A DNA stretch of 64,000 bases from Methanospirillum stamsii (GTDB taxonomy: Archaea; Halobacteriota; Methanomicrobia; Methanomicrobiales; Methanospirillaceae). The translations under genes were made by a program, and so were the position numbers. Each line of letters opens with the position of its first letter. Within the stretch, counting starts at the first letter, position 1. The notes below the pieces were generated by a model. That model saw nothing but the letters and a program-made list of their open reading frames with translations. It was not told the DNA's origin and did no database searches. The stretch spans positions 1,426,001 through 1,490,000 of the forward strand of contig NZ_CP176366.1 of NCBI RefSeq assembly GCF_046244385.1, read 5' to 3'. Shown here piece after piece: positions 34,304-42,803 of the stretch.

Positions 34304-35392
34304 TTATACTTTTTTCCTGACTGTTAGAATAAGACCTGCCACAAGAGCCAGAAAACAAAGACCAAAGTTTAATGGTTGTTTCTGGGTTTTTTCAGGAGAG
34401 TTTTTTGGAGGAGAGGGAAGTGGAGGTTTGGTTGGTTTTGGAGTAAAGGTCGCTATTGGTTTGGTTACTTCCGGTGTTATATCCAGAGTCAGTTCAGGCA
34501 CTGGTTCTTCTGTTGGTTCAGGTGTCGGCTCTTTGGTAATTACTGGTTCATTATCAGATTCAGATTCTTCTTCATTATCATTCTCATCCTCATTTTCTGT
34601 TTTATCTTTATCTGAATCTGTATTCTTCTCCTCTTTTTCCTCTTCTTCTTCCTCCGGCTTTATTTTACTGAGGATAAAGGTTGTTTTTGTGCTGGTAGTG
34701 ACACCCTCACCAGAGTTTTTTTCATTAATATCGTTCACATTACAGGTTGCCCATGCCGTGTATTCTCCTTCCGGGTACTCAGTTTCAGATTTTGTTTCCC
34801 AGATCGCACCGGTATCAAACGGGCTATAATAAACGTAGATATTTTCAAGATTGTATGTTCCGGTGGGAGAATTTAGCTGGCTATATGTCGTCTCATTCGG
34901 ACCGGTGAGATTTATTTTTACCGGAGCACCGGCTGATCCCACACGTTCACTGATTGCATACATATTCGTGGATATTTTAAATGAGACCAGATTTCCTTTT
35001 TTTATCCATTCAGGTTCGTGATCAATACCATTCTCAATAACATCAAGTTGCAACCAGGGATCTTCTACTTTAAAAACAGGTTTTTTACTGGTAAGTCCAT
35101 ACCATGTTCCTGTTTTTCCAGAAAAGAACGTGGGATCCACAAAAAAATGGGTTGCATCCATGACTTTTGCACGCGAATCCGGGGTGCCTTCAGGAGAGCC
35201 GGAACTCCAAAACGCAATTTCTTCGCCGGTTCTCACATTACATTCAGAAATATCAATATCATTCTCTCCTACGAACACCGTGCCCTCTTTAGGTATTTTA
35301 GAGTCAAGTGCAAGCACATCTTGAGATAAGATACAGATGATGAGTGCGATAAGTAAGAAAAATGTGCGATAACCCATATAATAGGGTTCCAT
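34304..35392 (-). CDS. DUF3821-type cell-surface protein
   Basis: About 362 aa from ATG 35392 (ATG 35377 also possible). A signal peptide (FFLLIALIICILSQDVLA) is followed by the DUF3821 opening KIPKEGTVFVGENDIDIS and a beta-rich domain to about residue 240. Then come a strongly acidic Glu/Asp stretch, a Pro/Thr stalk and a C-terminal hydrophobic helix (FGLCFLALVAGLILTV) with a short basic tail. DUF3821 proteins are largely confined to Methanomicrobiales and are probably S-layer associated. Divergent from the transporter gene. Confidence 0.8.
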   Translation of the reverse strand: MEPYYMGYRTFFLLIALIICILSQDVLALDSKIPKEGTVFVGENDIDISECNVRTGEEIAFWSSGSPEGTPDSRAKVMDATHFFVDPTFFSGKTGTWYGLTSKKPVFKVEDPWLQLDVIENGIDHEPEWIKKGNLVSFKISTNMYAISERVGSAGAPVKINLTGPNETTYSQLNSPTGTYNLENIYVYYSPFDTGAIWETKSETEYPEGEYTAWATCNVNDINEKNSGEGVTTSTKTTFILSKIKPEEEEEEKEEKNTDSDKDKTENEDENDNEEESESDNEPVITKEPTPEPTEEPVPELTLDITPEVTKPIATFTPKPTKPPLPSPPKNSPEKTQKQPLNFGLCFLALVAGLILTVRKKV

Positions 35393-35411
35393 CTTTCTTA
35401 TTTTAGATTTT

Positions 35412-35476
35412 TGCGTGATACCCATAACCCAAAATGTGAAATTGATAACTCTGAACAATATATGTACTATCACGCA
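35412..35476. promoter_or_regulatory. Widely spaced 9-bp inverted repeat at the transporter start
   Basis: TGCGTGATA (35412-35420) and TATCACGCA (35468-35476) are exact inverted copies 47 bp apart. They flank a TATA-like aatatatg (35457-35464) between the DUF3821 and transporter genes. This may be a pair of operator half-sites or chance. The left arm covers the GTG start at 35415. Confidence 0.35.
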
Positions 35477-36707
35477 GCTTTCTCTTCTTATCCTAGGTCT
35501 TGTTTTTATTCTGATTGCTATTCGCCAGATCGGGCGGTTTCATTTCAGAATATGGCAGGTAATGCTTGCCGGTGCCCTGGCAGTGCTCGTTACCGGACAG
35601 ATATCCCCTGATGCAGCGATAAAAGCGATTAATCCGGGAGTGATTACCTTTCTTTTGTCAATGTTTATCATCGGGGCAGGATTTGAATCAAGTGGTCTTT
35701 TAAAAGTCTCAATAAATTGGATCACCAATCATGCAAGGAGCGGGGATCAATTACTTGCACTCATCATCGTGGTGATGGGTTTTTTATCCGCAATTCTCAT
35801 GAATGACACCATCGCCATAATCGGTGGTCCCTTGGTGTTGGTTCTTGCAGATAGATTCAATATTTCAAAATCAGGTGCTCTTCTCGCTCTTTGTTTTGCA
35901 ATAACCACAGGAAGTGTATTCAGCCCGATTGGAAATCCGCAAAATTATCTTATTACAACCTATGTCGCGGATATGTCACCATATCTCCTCTTTTTTTCCG
36001 GGCTTTTTATTCCAACCATCCTCAGTCTGGGGATAGTCTGGATAGTACTGCGACCCCTGTTTAAAAGTGCCGGCCAGATACCAAGTCAACATGAAATTAT
36101 CGAACCTACAGATAACTCTTCCAGAAAAGTGATTTATTTTTCAATTTTCCTGCTTTTTCTCGGGGTAGGGATGAAAATAGTATACGGACTGACCGGAATT
36201 GGATTATCGATCCCTTTCGAATGGATTGCAGTATCCGCTGCAATTCCGGTAATTCTTTTTACACCTGACAGGATGGCTATTCTGAAAAAAACAGACTGGT
36301 GTACGCTCATTTTTTTTGCCGCGATGTTTGTCCTGATGCAAAGTGTGTACGATACCGGGCTGTTTCTGGATATTGTTCATCATGAAGGAGAGGGTGATAT
36401 TATCGGGATTCTCACCGCAGGCATCCTTCTCTCACAGGTAATCTCCAACGTTCCGTTTGTTGCGTTATTTCAACCGGTTTTATTATCACCCGGGGTTTCA
36501 CCATCCCTGGTACTGGCTCTTGCAGCAGGTAGCACAATCGCGGGGAATCTTACAATCCTTGGTGCAGCAAGTAATGTCATTATTATACAACAAGCTGAAC
36601 GGGAGGGCATTCATATATCCATGAGGTTTTTTTGCAGATATGGAATTCCTGTCACACTGGTCCAGACGGGGATTTATGCGTCTTTTCTAATGGTATTCCC
36701 CATGTAA
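35415..36707 (+). CDS. ArsB/NhaD-type ion transporter
   Basis: 430 aa polytopic membrane protein with ten or more hydrophobic segments. LSMFIIGAGFESSGLL, ILMNDTIAIIGGPLVLVLAD and TGSVFSPIGNPQNYLI are conserved blocks of the ion-transporter superfamily (ArsB, CitM, SLC13, NhaD). A second half repeats the pattern (NVPFVALFQPVLL, AGSTIAGNLTILGAASNVII). The substrate (arsenite, sodium, dicarboxylate or sulfate) cannot be read from sequence. The start is uncertain: GTG 35415, GTG 35436 or TTG 35442. Confidence 0.85.
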   Translation: MIPITQNVKLITLNNICTITQLSLLILGLVFILIAIRQIGRFHFRIWQVMLAGALAVLVTGQISPDAAIKAINPGVITFLLSMFIIGAGFESSGLLKVSINWITNHARSGDQLLALIIVVMGFLSAILMNDTIAIIGGPLVLVLADRFNISKSGALLALCFAITTGSVFSPIGNPQNYLITTYVADMSPYLLFFSGLFIPTILSLGIVWIVLRPLFKSAGQIPSQHEIIEPTDNSSRKVIYFSIFLLFLGVGMKIVYGLTGIGLSIPFEWIAVSAAIPVILFTPDRMAILKKTDWCTLIFFAAMFVLMQSVYDTGLFLDIVHHEGEGDIIGILTAGILLSQVISNVPFVALFQPVLLSPGVSPSLVLALAAGSTIAGNLTILGAASNVIIIQQAEREGIHISMRFFCRYGIPVTLVQTGIYASFLMVFPM

Positions 36708-36738
36708 TTCAGAAAGAAGATGCTGGCTTTTGCATGGC

Positions 36739-36747
36739 ATATAATTA
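36739..36747 (+). promoter_or_regulatory. TATA box of the lone receiver gene
   Basis: The stretch atataatta lies about 50 bp upstream of ATG 36793, predicting transcription start near 36769 and a leader of roughly 24 nt. Confidence 0.4.
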
Positions 36748-36792
36748 TTAACTGATAATAGGAAACGAAAAACCACACTATCTGGTTGTACT

Positions 36793-37167
36793 ATGTCAGG
36801 AATTTTAGTCGTCGATGATAAACCCGCACACCGGGATCATGTGGCATCAATACTGAGTAGTGCAGGATATAAGGTCACCGGAAAAGCCTCCTCCGGAGCT
36901 GAAGCAATATCACTCTTTCAGACGGTGAAACCTGATCTTGTTACCCTTGATCTTATTATGCCTGATATCAATGGAATGGACTTGCTCAGAGTGATGAAAG
37001 GCAATTGTCCCTCTGCTTCCTTTCTTGTGTGCACATCAATATCACATGAAATGATTACAGACCTTGCAATCCGGTCCGGAGCAGACGCACTTTTTCATAA
37101 GCCAATTTCGGCTTCATCTCTTCTTTCAAAAGTATCACAACTCCTCGGTTCTCCTGAATCAAAATAG
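36793..37167 (+). CDS. Stand-alone response regulator receiver (CheY-like)
   Basis: 124 aa, receiver domain only. Acidic pocket ILVVDD (residues 4-9), phosphoacceptor Asp in VTLDLIMPD (about 54), conserved Thr/Ser in VCTSIS (about 82) and Lys in FHKP (about 104) are all present. There is no output domain, so it acts by protein contact. It closely resembles the two lone receivers at 42000 and 42423 (shared SAGY, SSGxE, PDLV, LDLIMPD). Confidence 0.92.
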   Translation: MSGILVVDDKPAHRDHVASILSSAGYKVTGKASSGAEAISLFQTVKPDLVTLDLIMPDINGMDLLRVMKGNCPSASFLVCTSISHEMITDLAIRSGADALFHKPISASSLLSKVSQLLGSPESK

Positions 37168-37545
37168 GAATCTCTGATTAACCGATTTTGTTGGTAATTA
37201 TTAGATCCGGGAATGTATATCCCGGACCTGAAAACAAGGTTATGGGGTGTATCCATTTCCGGCACATAAGGCAGATATTATGCGGGGAGTGCTGGATGGG
37301 GGGTTTGTTGTCTCTGCCTTTGTACCGGTTATGTCTCTTCTGGTTTTGTTATTTCCTCTGGTGAGGATGGCATACCGGATGGGTAGGTGTGGGGCTTTGT
37401 TAAACAGCTTCGGTATCACCTCCGGAATTTCAGGGCAGGGTAATCCCTGCGCATGTATAGTTATATTTACATTCTGTTATATCTACTTTCCTCATGGACA
37501 AGCACAATCAGCTTTTTGTTATATAATGCAAGCATAAAAAAAGAT
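37168..37545. other. 378-bp gap with a hairpin and no supported gene
   Basis: A perfect 7-bp stem-loop, TCCGGGA (37206-37212) and TCCCGGA (37220-37226) with a 7-base loop, lies just behind the lone receiver gene and could mark its transcript end. The rest has an open frame of 96 codons on the plus strand (37247-37537), but it lacks a ribosome site, is Cys/Met-rich and resembles no family. I see no RNA gene in it. Confidence 0.4.
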
Positions 37546-37749
37546 TCATGAAGAAAATTCTTCGAAGATAAAGATTTCTTCTATAGTGACCTGGAAACGA
37601 TGAGCCATTCTGAATGCTAGCTCTAAAGAAGGGTCGTATTTCCCTTTTTCAATCGCAAGAATGGTCTGTCTGGTGACGCCAACTTCACGTGCCAGATCCT
37701 CCTGGGTCAGGTCGTACATCGCACGAAAAACCTTGACCTTATTCTTCAT
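37546..37749 (-). CDS. Small XRE-family regulator (YozG-type HTH)
   Basis: 67 aa from ATG 37749: KNKVKVFRAMYDLTQEDLAR, then EVGVTRQTILAIEKGKYDPS, a complete Cro/CI HTH with the short C-terminal VTIEEIFIFEE of this subfamily. Its first 11 bp overlap the end of the upstream DUF2178 gene. Such pairs of a small HTH and a membrane protein are common and are thought to form simple regulatory units. Confidence 0.88.
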   Translation of the reverse strand: MKNKVKVFRAMYDLTQEDLAREVGVTRQTILAIEKGKYDPSLELAFRMAHRFQVTIEEIFIFEEFSS

Positions 37750-38161
37750 CCTCCCCCCCGGCTCCAAATCTTCGCTCATACCATGATATAAAAAGGATGT
37801 AGACAATAATCATCAAAAAGACGATGAACATAAGTAAAAATGAAAACCGGGCAATCTGGTATGAAAAAGGACCGAATGTATCTCCTCCAAGGCTTATGAC
37901 CACCCCTCCAAGAGCATAGGAAAACAATGTGATGCCCATTACCTGGAGAGTTCTGAGTGAAGCTTTCTCGGTGATCAGATGGGACCTTTCATCAGTAATC
38001 ACATCATCTACCATCTGCCTGGAGATCCAGGCTGCTATAACCCCGATAACAACCGCACCAGTCATGATAAACGGCTCGAGGTTTTCAACCGACCAGTAGA
38101 AAATGCCAACTTCCAGAATTGCGATGATACCAAGGAGAAGGAAATATGTGTATTGCTTCAT
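37739..38161 (-). CDS. DUF2178-type membrane protein
   Basis: 140 aa with four predicted helices (YFLLLGIIAILEVGIFYW, FIMTGAVVIGVIAAWI, LRTLQVMGITLFSYALGG, FLLMFIVFLMIIVYILFI). The loop DDVITDERSHLITEKASLRT between helices 2 and 3 is the DUF2178 signature. It is co-transcribed with the overlapping XRE regulator, which probably controls it or is controlled through it. Confidence 0.75.
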   Translation of the reverse strand: MKQYTYFLLLGIIAILEVGIFYWSVENLEPFIMTGAVVIGVIAAWISRQMVDDVITDERSHLITEKASLRTLQVMGITLFSYALGGVVISLGGDTFGPFSYQIARFSFLLMFIVFLMIIVYILFISWYERRFGAGGEDEE

Positions 38162-38274
38162 AATGCTTTGTAACGGATCAGTGTATCTACCCGGAAAAGG
38201 ATAAGATTATTCGTCTGTATCTCTGAGAGTTTCTCATTCCGGTCATTGGAGATGCACAGATAAGGAAGAAGTGA

Positions 38275-40908
38275 ATGGAAACTGAAACTCCGATACATGT
38301 ATTGTTTATTGATGACGAACCAGGTTTACTTAACGCAATCCGTGATTATCTGTCAATCGTTCATTCTATCGGAGTGGATATTTGTAATTCTGCAGCAGAA
38401 GCCCTGACACGTGAAGATCTCTTTTCATTTGACTGCCTGATAATCGATTACGAAATGCCGGATATTGACGGACTGACGCTCCTTGGTGAAATCCGCTCAA
38501 TGAATGCGGATATTCCAATCATCATGTTCACCGGAAGAGGGCATGAGGACGTGGCCATGCATGCCATCAATGCGGGAGCGGATTACTATGTTAAGAAAGG
38601 AGGGAACCCGGAAGAACTCTTTTCAGAACTCGCGCACTATATCCGGAACGGTGTAAGCAGGTACAGGGCTGAGCAGTCACTTGTTGAAAAGGAACGCAGG
38701 TACAGGGCGGTTGTTGAGGATCTTACCGAATTTGTCTGCAGGATGGATGGAGAAGGGAGGATAGTATTTGTAAATTCTGCTTTTCTGAAAAGTCTTCAGA
38801 CTCCATCAGACCTTCTTTCCGGAGTCACCTTTCACTCACTCTATCCCGATAACCAAAAAGAGATAGAGGATGCTATCGCGTTTTGCGATCCTGACTACCC
38901 TTCAGTCGAGATACAACTTCCCTTTTATGCCGGACATGGCAGGATTATCTGGCATCAGTGGATAATCAGAGCAATATTCAATGAAAAATATGAAGTTCAG
39001 GAGATACAGGCCGTCGGACGTGATATCTCTAAACAACGGGAAATAGACCGGCAGGGGATCATTCTAAAAGATCTCGGATTAGCTCTTGCCACCAGTTCAA
39101 CCCTCGAGTCAGCACTTACATTCTCCCTTTCTGCCGCAATTGAGATTAGTGGGATGGAAACCGGATCAATTTACCTACTTGACCGTGACACAGATACATT
39201 ATCTCTATTTCTTGACCAGGGCCCATATAGGGCGGCGTTAAGTAGATTTATCGAAGGATTCATGCAGGAAACATCAGAAGAACCGGTGTTTTCAACTGGA
39301 AATCCTTATTACTTAAGTATGACCGATATGCGCCGGTATGAAAGCCGTTTTACCGCGCTTGCGTTTATTCCAATACAAAGATATGAAGATGTTACCGGAT
39401 ATTTTGTTCTGGCATCAGAAAACCTGATTGAAGTCCCATATGATGTGAGACGACCACTCGAAGGTGTGGCCTCACAGATCGGAAATGTTGTTACTCGTAT
39501 TGAGGCAGAAGAAGCACTTCGTGATGCCCTTATAGAGAGTGAAGAGCGCTACATGCAACTCTCTGAAACCTCTCCTGATGCCATTGCAATCCTGACCGGA
39601 ATAAAAGTGGCATATCTTAACCCGGCAGCGGCCATGTTATTTGAGGTTCATTCCCCTGATGAGTTCCTTGAAAAACCCCTTCGTGAGTATTTTGATCCAA
39701 ACCTGAAAGAATGGTTCGATACTATAATCAAAACCACAGAGCGAGGAAAAGGGCCGTCAAGTTGTGAAGGTTTTTTAAAAACACGGCAGAATAAAACATT
39801 ATATGGGGAATTAATCACCGTCCCTATTTCTCATGCCGGAGAAGAAGCAGTCCTTCTGATCATCCGGGATAAAACCAGCCAGCGATTACAGGAACAGGCC
39901 CTCATTGAAAGTGAAAAAAGATTCCGTGAGATGGCTGATTTTCTGCCGGAACCCCTCTTTGAAGCGGATGTGGATGGAAAACTGACCTTTTATAACCAGG
40001 GTGTAATTGCGCTGTTAAAACGCCAGACTGATTCAGAACATTCGTTATGCATGGCCTCTGACCTGGTATCAGCAGAAGAACAATCCCGCTTCTCTACCCT
40101 GCTGAAAAAGGTCTCAATAGATCTCGTACCAATGGCTGGAGAATTTGTTGCGGCAGGAAATTCAGATAATCTGCGTTTCATCCATCTTTCACTTGCTCCT
40201 GTCATCCGTGATGGAAATTGTTCCGGTACACGTGGAATTTTAATTGATATTACAGAGATTAAACGATACCAGGAAAAGCTGCACCATATGATAGAAGAGA
40301 AGGATGTTCTCTTCCGTGAACTGCATCACCGGGTAAAAAATAATATGCAGATAATTTCAAGCATGCTCCAGCTTCAGGAAGATTACATATCAGATGATGC
40401 AGTCCTCTCAGCCCTGCATGACTGTGAGCAGCGTATTGATTCCATGGCCCTGGTTCATGAAACATTGTACAGGACAGAATCTCTGGCTGATATTCCTTTT
40501 GACAGGTACGTTGAGAATCTTGCTCAGGCAGTTACCGAAGGATTTGCAACCGTAAGGGATATCAGGACAGAGATTGATGTCGGAGGAACAAGGCTCAGTC
40601 TTGATACCGCGGTTACCATTGGTCTTATCGTGAATGAACTGATGGTTAATTCAATGAAATATGCATTTGTTGACAGGCCTTCCGGGATAATCCGAATCAG
40701 ACTATCATGTGAAGATGAGAGATGTATACTTCAGTATTCAGATGATGGTATCGGACTTCCTGAGGGATTTGACATTGAGAAAATATCCAGCCTTGGAATG
40801 CGTCTTGTCAGGATTCTCGCAAAACAGATAAGAGGAGTGTTAACTATTGAAAATAATCCCGGTGCAGGGATGAGATGCACCGTTATGTTCCCAAAACAGG
40901 AAGGATGA
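38275..40908 (+). CDS. Hybrid sensor: REC-PAS-GAF-PAS-PAS-HisKA_2 histidine kinase
   Basis: 877 aa soluble kinase. Receiver 1-125 (VLFIDDEPG, LIIDYEMPDIDG, FTGRG, YVKKG). PAS about 140-255, GAF-like about 265-420 (LATSSTLESALTFSLSAAIE), PAS about 425-535 and about 545-665. The dimerisation/phosphoacceptor helix is FRELHHRVKNNMQIISSMLQ (HisKA_2 type, His near 693), followed by an ATPase domain with NELMVNSMKYAF and DDGIGLPEG. No membrane segment, so it senses internal signals. First of four genes with 4, 19 and 27 bp spacing. Confidence 0.93.
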   Translation: METETPIHVLFIDDEPGLLNAIRDYLSIVHSIGVDICNSAAEALTREDLFSFDCLIIDYEMPDIDGLTLLGEIRSMNADIPIIMFTGRGHEDVAMHAINAGADYYVKKGGNPEELFSELAHYIRNGVSRYRAEQSLVEKERRYRAVVEDLTEFVCRMDGEGRIVFVNSAFLKSLQTPSDLLSGVTFHSLYPDNQKEIEDAIAFCDPDYPSVEIQLPFYAGHGRIIWHQWIIRAIFNEKYEVQEIQAVGRDISKQREIDRQGIILKDLGLALATSSTLESALTFSLSAAIEISGMETGSIYLLDRDTDTLSLFLDQGPYRAALSRFIEGFMQETSEEPVFSTGNPYYLSMTDMRRYESRFTALAFIPIQRYEDVTGYFVLASENLIEVPYDVRRPLEGVASQIGNVVTRIEAEEALRDALIESEERYMQLSETSPDAIAILTGIKVAYLNPAAAMLFEVHSPDEFLEKPLREYFDPNLKEWFDTIIKTTERGKGPSSCEGFLKTRQNKTLYGELITVPISHAGEEAVLLIIRDKTSQRLQEQALIESEKRFREMADFLPEPLFEADVDGKLTFYNQGVIALLKRQTDSEHSLCMASDLVSAEEQSRFSTLLKKVSIDLVPMAGEFVAAGNSDNLRFIHLSLAPVIRDGNCSGTRGILIDITEIKRYQEKLHHMIEEKDVLFRELHHRVKNNMQIISSMLQLQEDYISDDAVLSALHDCEQRIDSMALVHETLYRTESLADIPFDRYVENLAQAVTEGFATVRDIRTEIDVGGTRLSLDTAVTIGLIVNELMVNSMKYAFVDRPSGIIRIRLSCEDERCILQYSDDGIGLPEGFDIEKISSLGMRLVRILAKQIRGVLTIENNPGAGMRCTVMFPKQEG

Positions 40909-40912
40909 GAAG

Positions 40913-41980
40913 ATGACACGGGTACTGGTTGTTGAGGATGAAGCAATAGTTGCAGAATCAATCGCTTCAAAATTACGGCGGTACGGATACGAAGTTCTGG
41001 ACACTCCGCCTTCCGGAGAAGAAGCATTGGAAATTGCGGAGAAGTCAAGGCCGGATGTAATCCTTATGGATATTCACCTGGCAGGAGAGATGGATGGCAT
41101 TCAGACTGCAGACCGGATTGCAAGTCTCTATCACATCCCGGTGATATTTCTTACTGCTTATGCAGACGAACAGACCATAGCCCGGGCAAAAGATGCCGGT
41201 CCTTTTGGGTATCTTGTTAAACCATTCCGGGAACGTGATTTATATGTTACTATCGAAATGGCACGGGAACGATCCCGTCTTGAAGCAGAACTAGAAGCAG
41301 CAAACAAGGAACTTGATTCATTTAGTTATTCAGTCTCACATGATCTTCGTGCCCCTCTTATCGCAATCGATGGATTTTCCCGGATTCTTGAAGAAACATA
41401 TGCAGGATATCTGCCGCCTGATGGTATTGAATGTTTAAACCGGATAAGGCAGGCTGCAAATCAGATGGATCAGCTCATTGATGACTTTTTGCGGTTATCT
41501 CGGGTGACACGGGCTCCAGTTCAGATTGGACCGCTGAATGTCTCAAAACTTGCCCGGGATATCCTCGGAGGGCTTGCAGCGCAGGATCCGGACCGGAGCG
41601 TTCACTGGAAAGTTGAAGAAGACCTGCAGGCATTCGGAGATCCCGGGCTCTGTGAAATTGCACTGAAAAACCTTCTTGGTAATGCATGGAAGTATACAAA
41701 AAACACTCCAGATGCCCGTATTCAGGTAGGAAGTACGATGCAGGGTCAGTCCAGGGTGTTTTTTATCAAAGATAACGGAGCCGGTTTTCCCCCGGAAAAA
41801 GCCAATCTTCTCTTCATTCCTCTTCAGCGACTTCATTCGCCCCAGGAATTCCCGGGAAACGGAATCGGACTTGCAACAGTGCAGCGAATTATTCACCGTC
41901 ACGGGGGAAGAATCTGGGCAGAAGGATTTGTAGATAACGGTGCAACATTCTTCTTCACCCTTCCCGAAGAGGCAGAATAA
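40913..41980 (+). CDS. REC-histidine kinase (HisKA type)
   Basis: 355 aa. Receiver 1-120 (VLVVEDEAIVAESIA, VILMDIHLAGEMDG, YLVKPF) joined by a coiled coil (RSRLEAELEAANKELDSF) to a HisKA helix with SYSVSHDLRAPLIAIDGF (phosphoacceptor His about 143) and an ATPase domain (NLLGNAWKYT, DNGAGFPPE, NGIGLATVQRIIHRHGG). The kinase part resembles phytochrome-like kinases. It starts 4 bp after the larger kinase and probably forms a phosphorelay with it and the two receivers behind. Confidence 0.93.
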   Translation: MTRVLVVEDEAIVAESIASKLRRYGYEVLDTPPSGEEALEIAEKSRPDVILMDIHLAGEMDGIQTADRIASLYHIPVIFLTAYADEQTIARAKDAGPFGYLVKPFRERDLYVTIEMARERSRLEAELEAANKELDSFSYSVSHDLRAPLIAIDGFSRILEETYAGYLPPDGIECLNRIRQAANQMDQLIDDFLRLSRVTRAPVQIGPLNVSKLARDILGGLAAQDPDRSVHWKVEEDLQAFGDPGLCEIALKNLLGNAWKYTKNTPDARIQVGSTMQGQSRVFFIKDNGAGFPPEKANLLFIPLQRLHSPQEFPGNGIGLATVQRIIHRHGGRIWAEGFVDNGATFFFTLPEEAE

Positions 41981-41999
41981 AAAAAGGCAGGAGGAGGAT

Positions 42000-42395
42000 A
42001 TGCCAACCGTATTGATAGTAGATGATGAAGAACTTGATAGAAAAGTACTCCATTCCATTCTTCTTTCCGCTGGATATGAAGTAGTTGGAACTGCACGCAG
42101 TGGTGAAGAAGGTATCAGATTATATAGTACACTCCATCCTGACCTGGTGACGATTGATTTGATGATGCCAAATATGAACGGAATGGAAGTTCTTATAAAA
42201 CTGATGAAAGATAATAAAGATACGAATGCACTCATTTGCACATCAGCTCACTCAGATCCGGTTGTTGATCTGGCCATGAGATATGGAGCAAAAGGATTTA
42301 TCATCAAACCATTTCAGGCAAGATCACTCCTTTCAACAGTAAAAGATGTAATTGGAGAACCGGATCCGACCCGGATGAATATTTGGAATTTTTAA
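42000..42395 (+). CDS. Stand-alone response regulator receiver
   Basis: 131 aa from ATG 42000 with AGGAGGAT directly upstream; an in-frame upstream extension lies inside the preceding gene. VLIVDDEELDRKVLHSILLS, VTIDLMMPNMNG (phosphoacceptor Asp about 54), CTSAHS and FIIKPF are intact. It ends in a short tail (TRMNIWNF) without output domain. Confidence 0.92.
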   Translation: MPTVLIVDDEELDRKVLHSILLSAGYEVVGTARSGEEGIRLYSTLHPDLVTIDLMMPNMNGMEVLIKLMKDNKDTNALICTSAHSDPVVDLAMRYGAKGFIIKPFQARSLLSTVKDVIGEPDPTRMNIWNF

Positions 42396-42422
42396 TAAAA
42401 ATCTGATCCAGGTAATGAAAAT

Positions 42423-42803
42423 ATGGGAATATTAATTGTTGACGATACGGACTTTGATCGGAACCTGCTTCGTTCGATACTTCTCTCTGCCGGTTATGAA
42501 ATATCTGGTCTGGCCTCCTCCGGAGAAGAGGGAATCCTCAGATTTAAAGAGTTACAGCCAACCCTCGTCTTACTTGATCTGATAATGCCTGACCTGAATG
42601 GCATTGAAGTTCTCAGAAGAATTCGTGTCTTTCAACCTGATGCAAAAATTATGATGTGTACCTCTGTGGGAGAGGATACAATGGTTGACCTTGCACGAAG
42701 GATGGGGGCACGCGGGTATGTTGTTAAACCATATATTGCAGAAAATTTGCTGAGCGCAGTAAGTAAAGTAATGGGTCCGCCTGCAGAAAAAGTATCAGGT
42801 TAA
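42423..42803 (+). CDS. Stand-alone response regulator receiver
   Basis: 126 aa. ILIVDDTDFDRNLLRSILLS, LLDLIMPDLNG (phosphoacceptor Asp about 52), MCTSVG and YVVKPY are intact. It is a close paralogue of the preceding receiver, including the SILLSAGYE block, and looks like a tandem duplication. Last gene of the sensor operon; its 3' end overlaps the convergent TPR gene by 9 bp. Confidence 0.92.
   Translation: MGILIVDDTDFDRNLLRSILLSAGYEISGLASSGEEGILRFKELQPTLVLLDLIMPDLNGIEVLRRIRVFQPDAKIMMCTSVGEDTMVDLARRMGARGYVVKPYIAENLLSAVSKVMGPPAEKVSG

Noticed and set aside
34376..34829. Plus-strand open frames rich in Ser/Phe/Val.
   Set aside because: They are the complement of the acidic and Pro/Thr low-complexity stalk of the DUF3821 protein.
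37247..37537. Open frame of 96 codons on the plus strand.
   Set aside because: No ribosome site, odd Cys/Met-rich composition and no recognisable family; kept only as part of the described gap.
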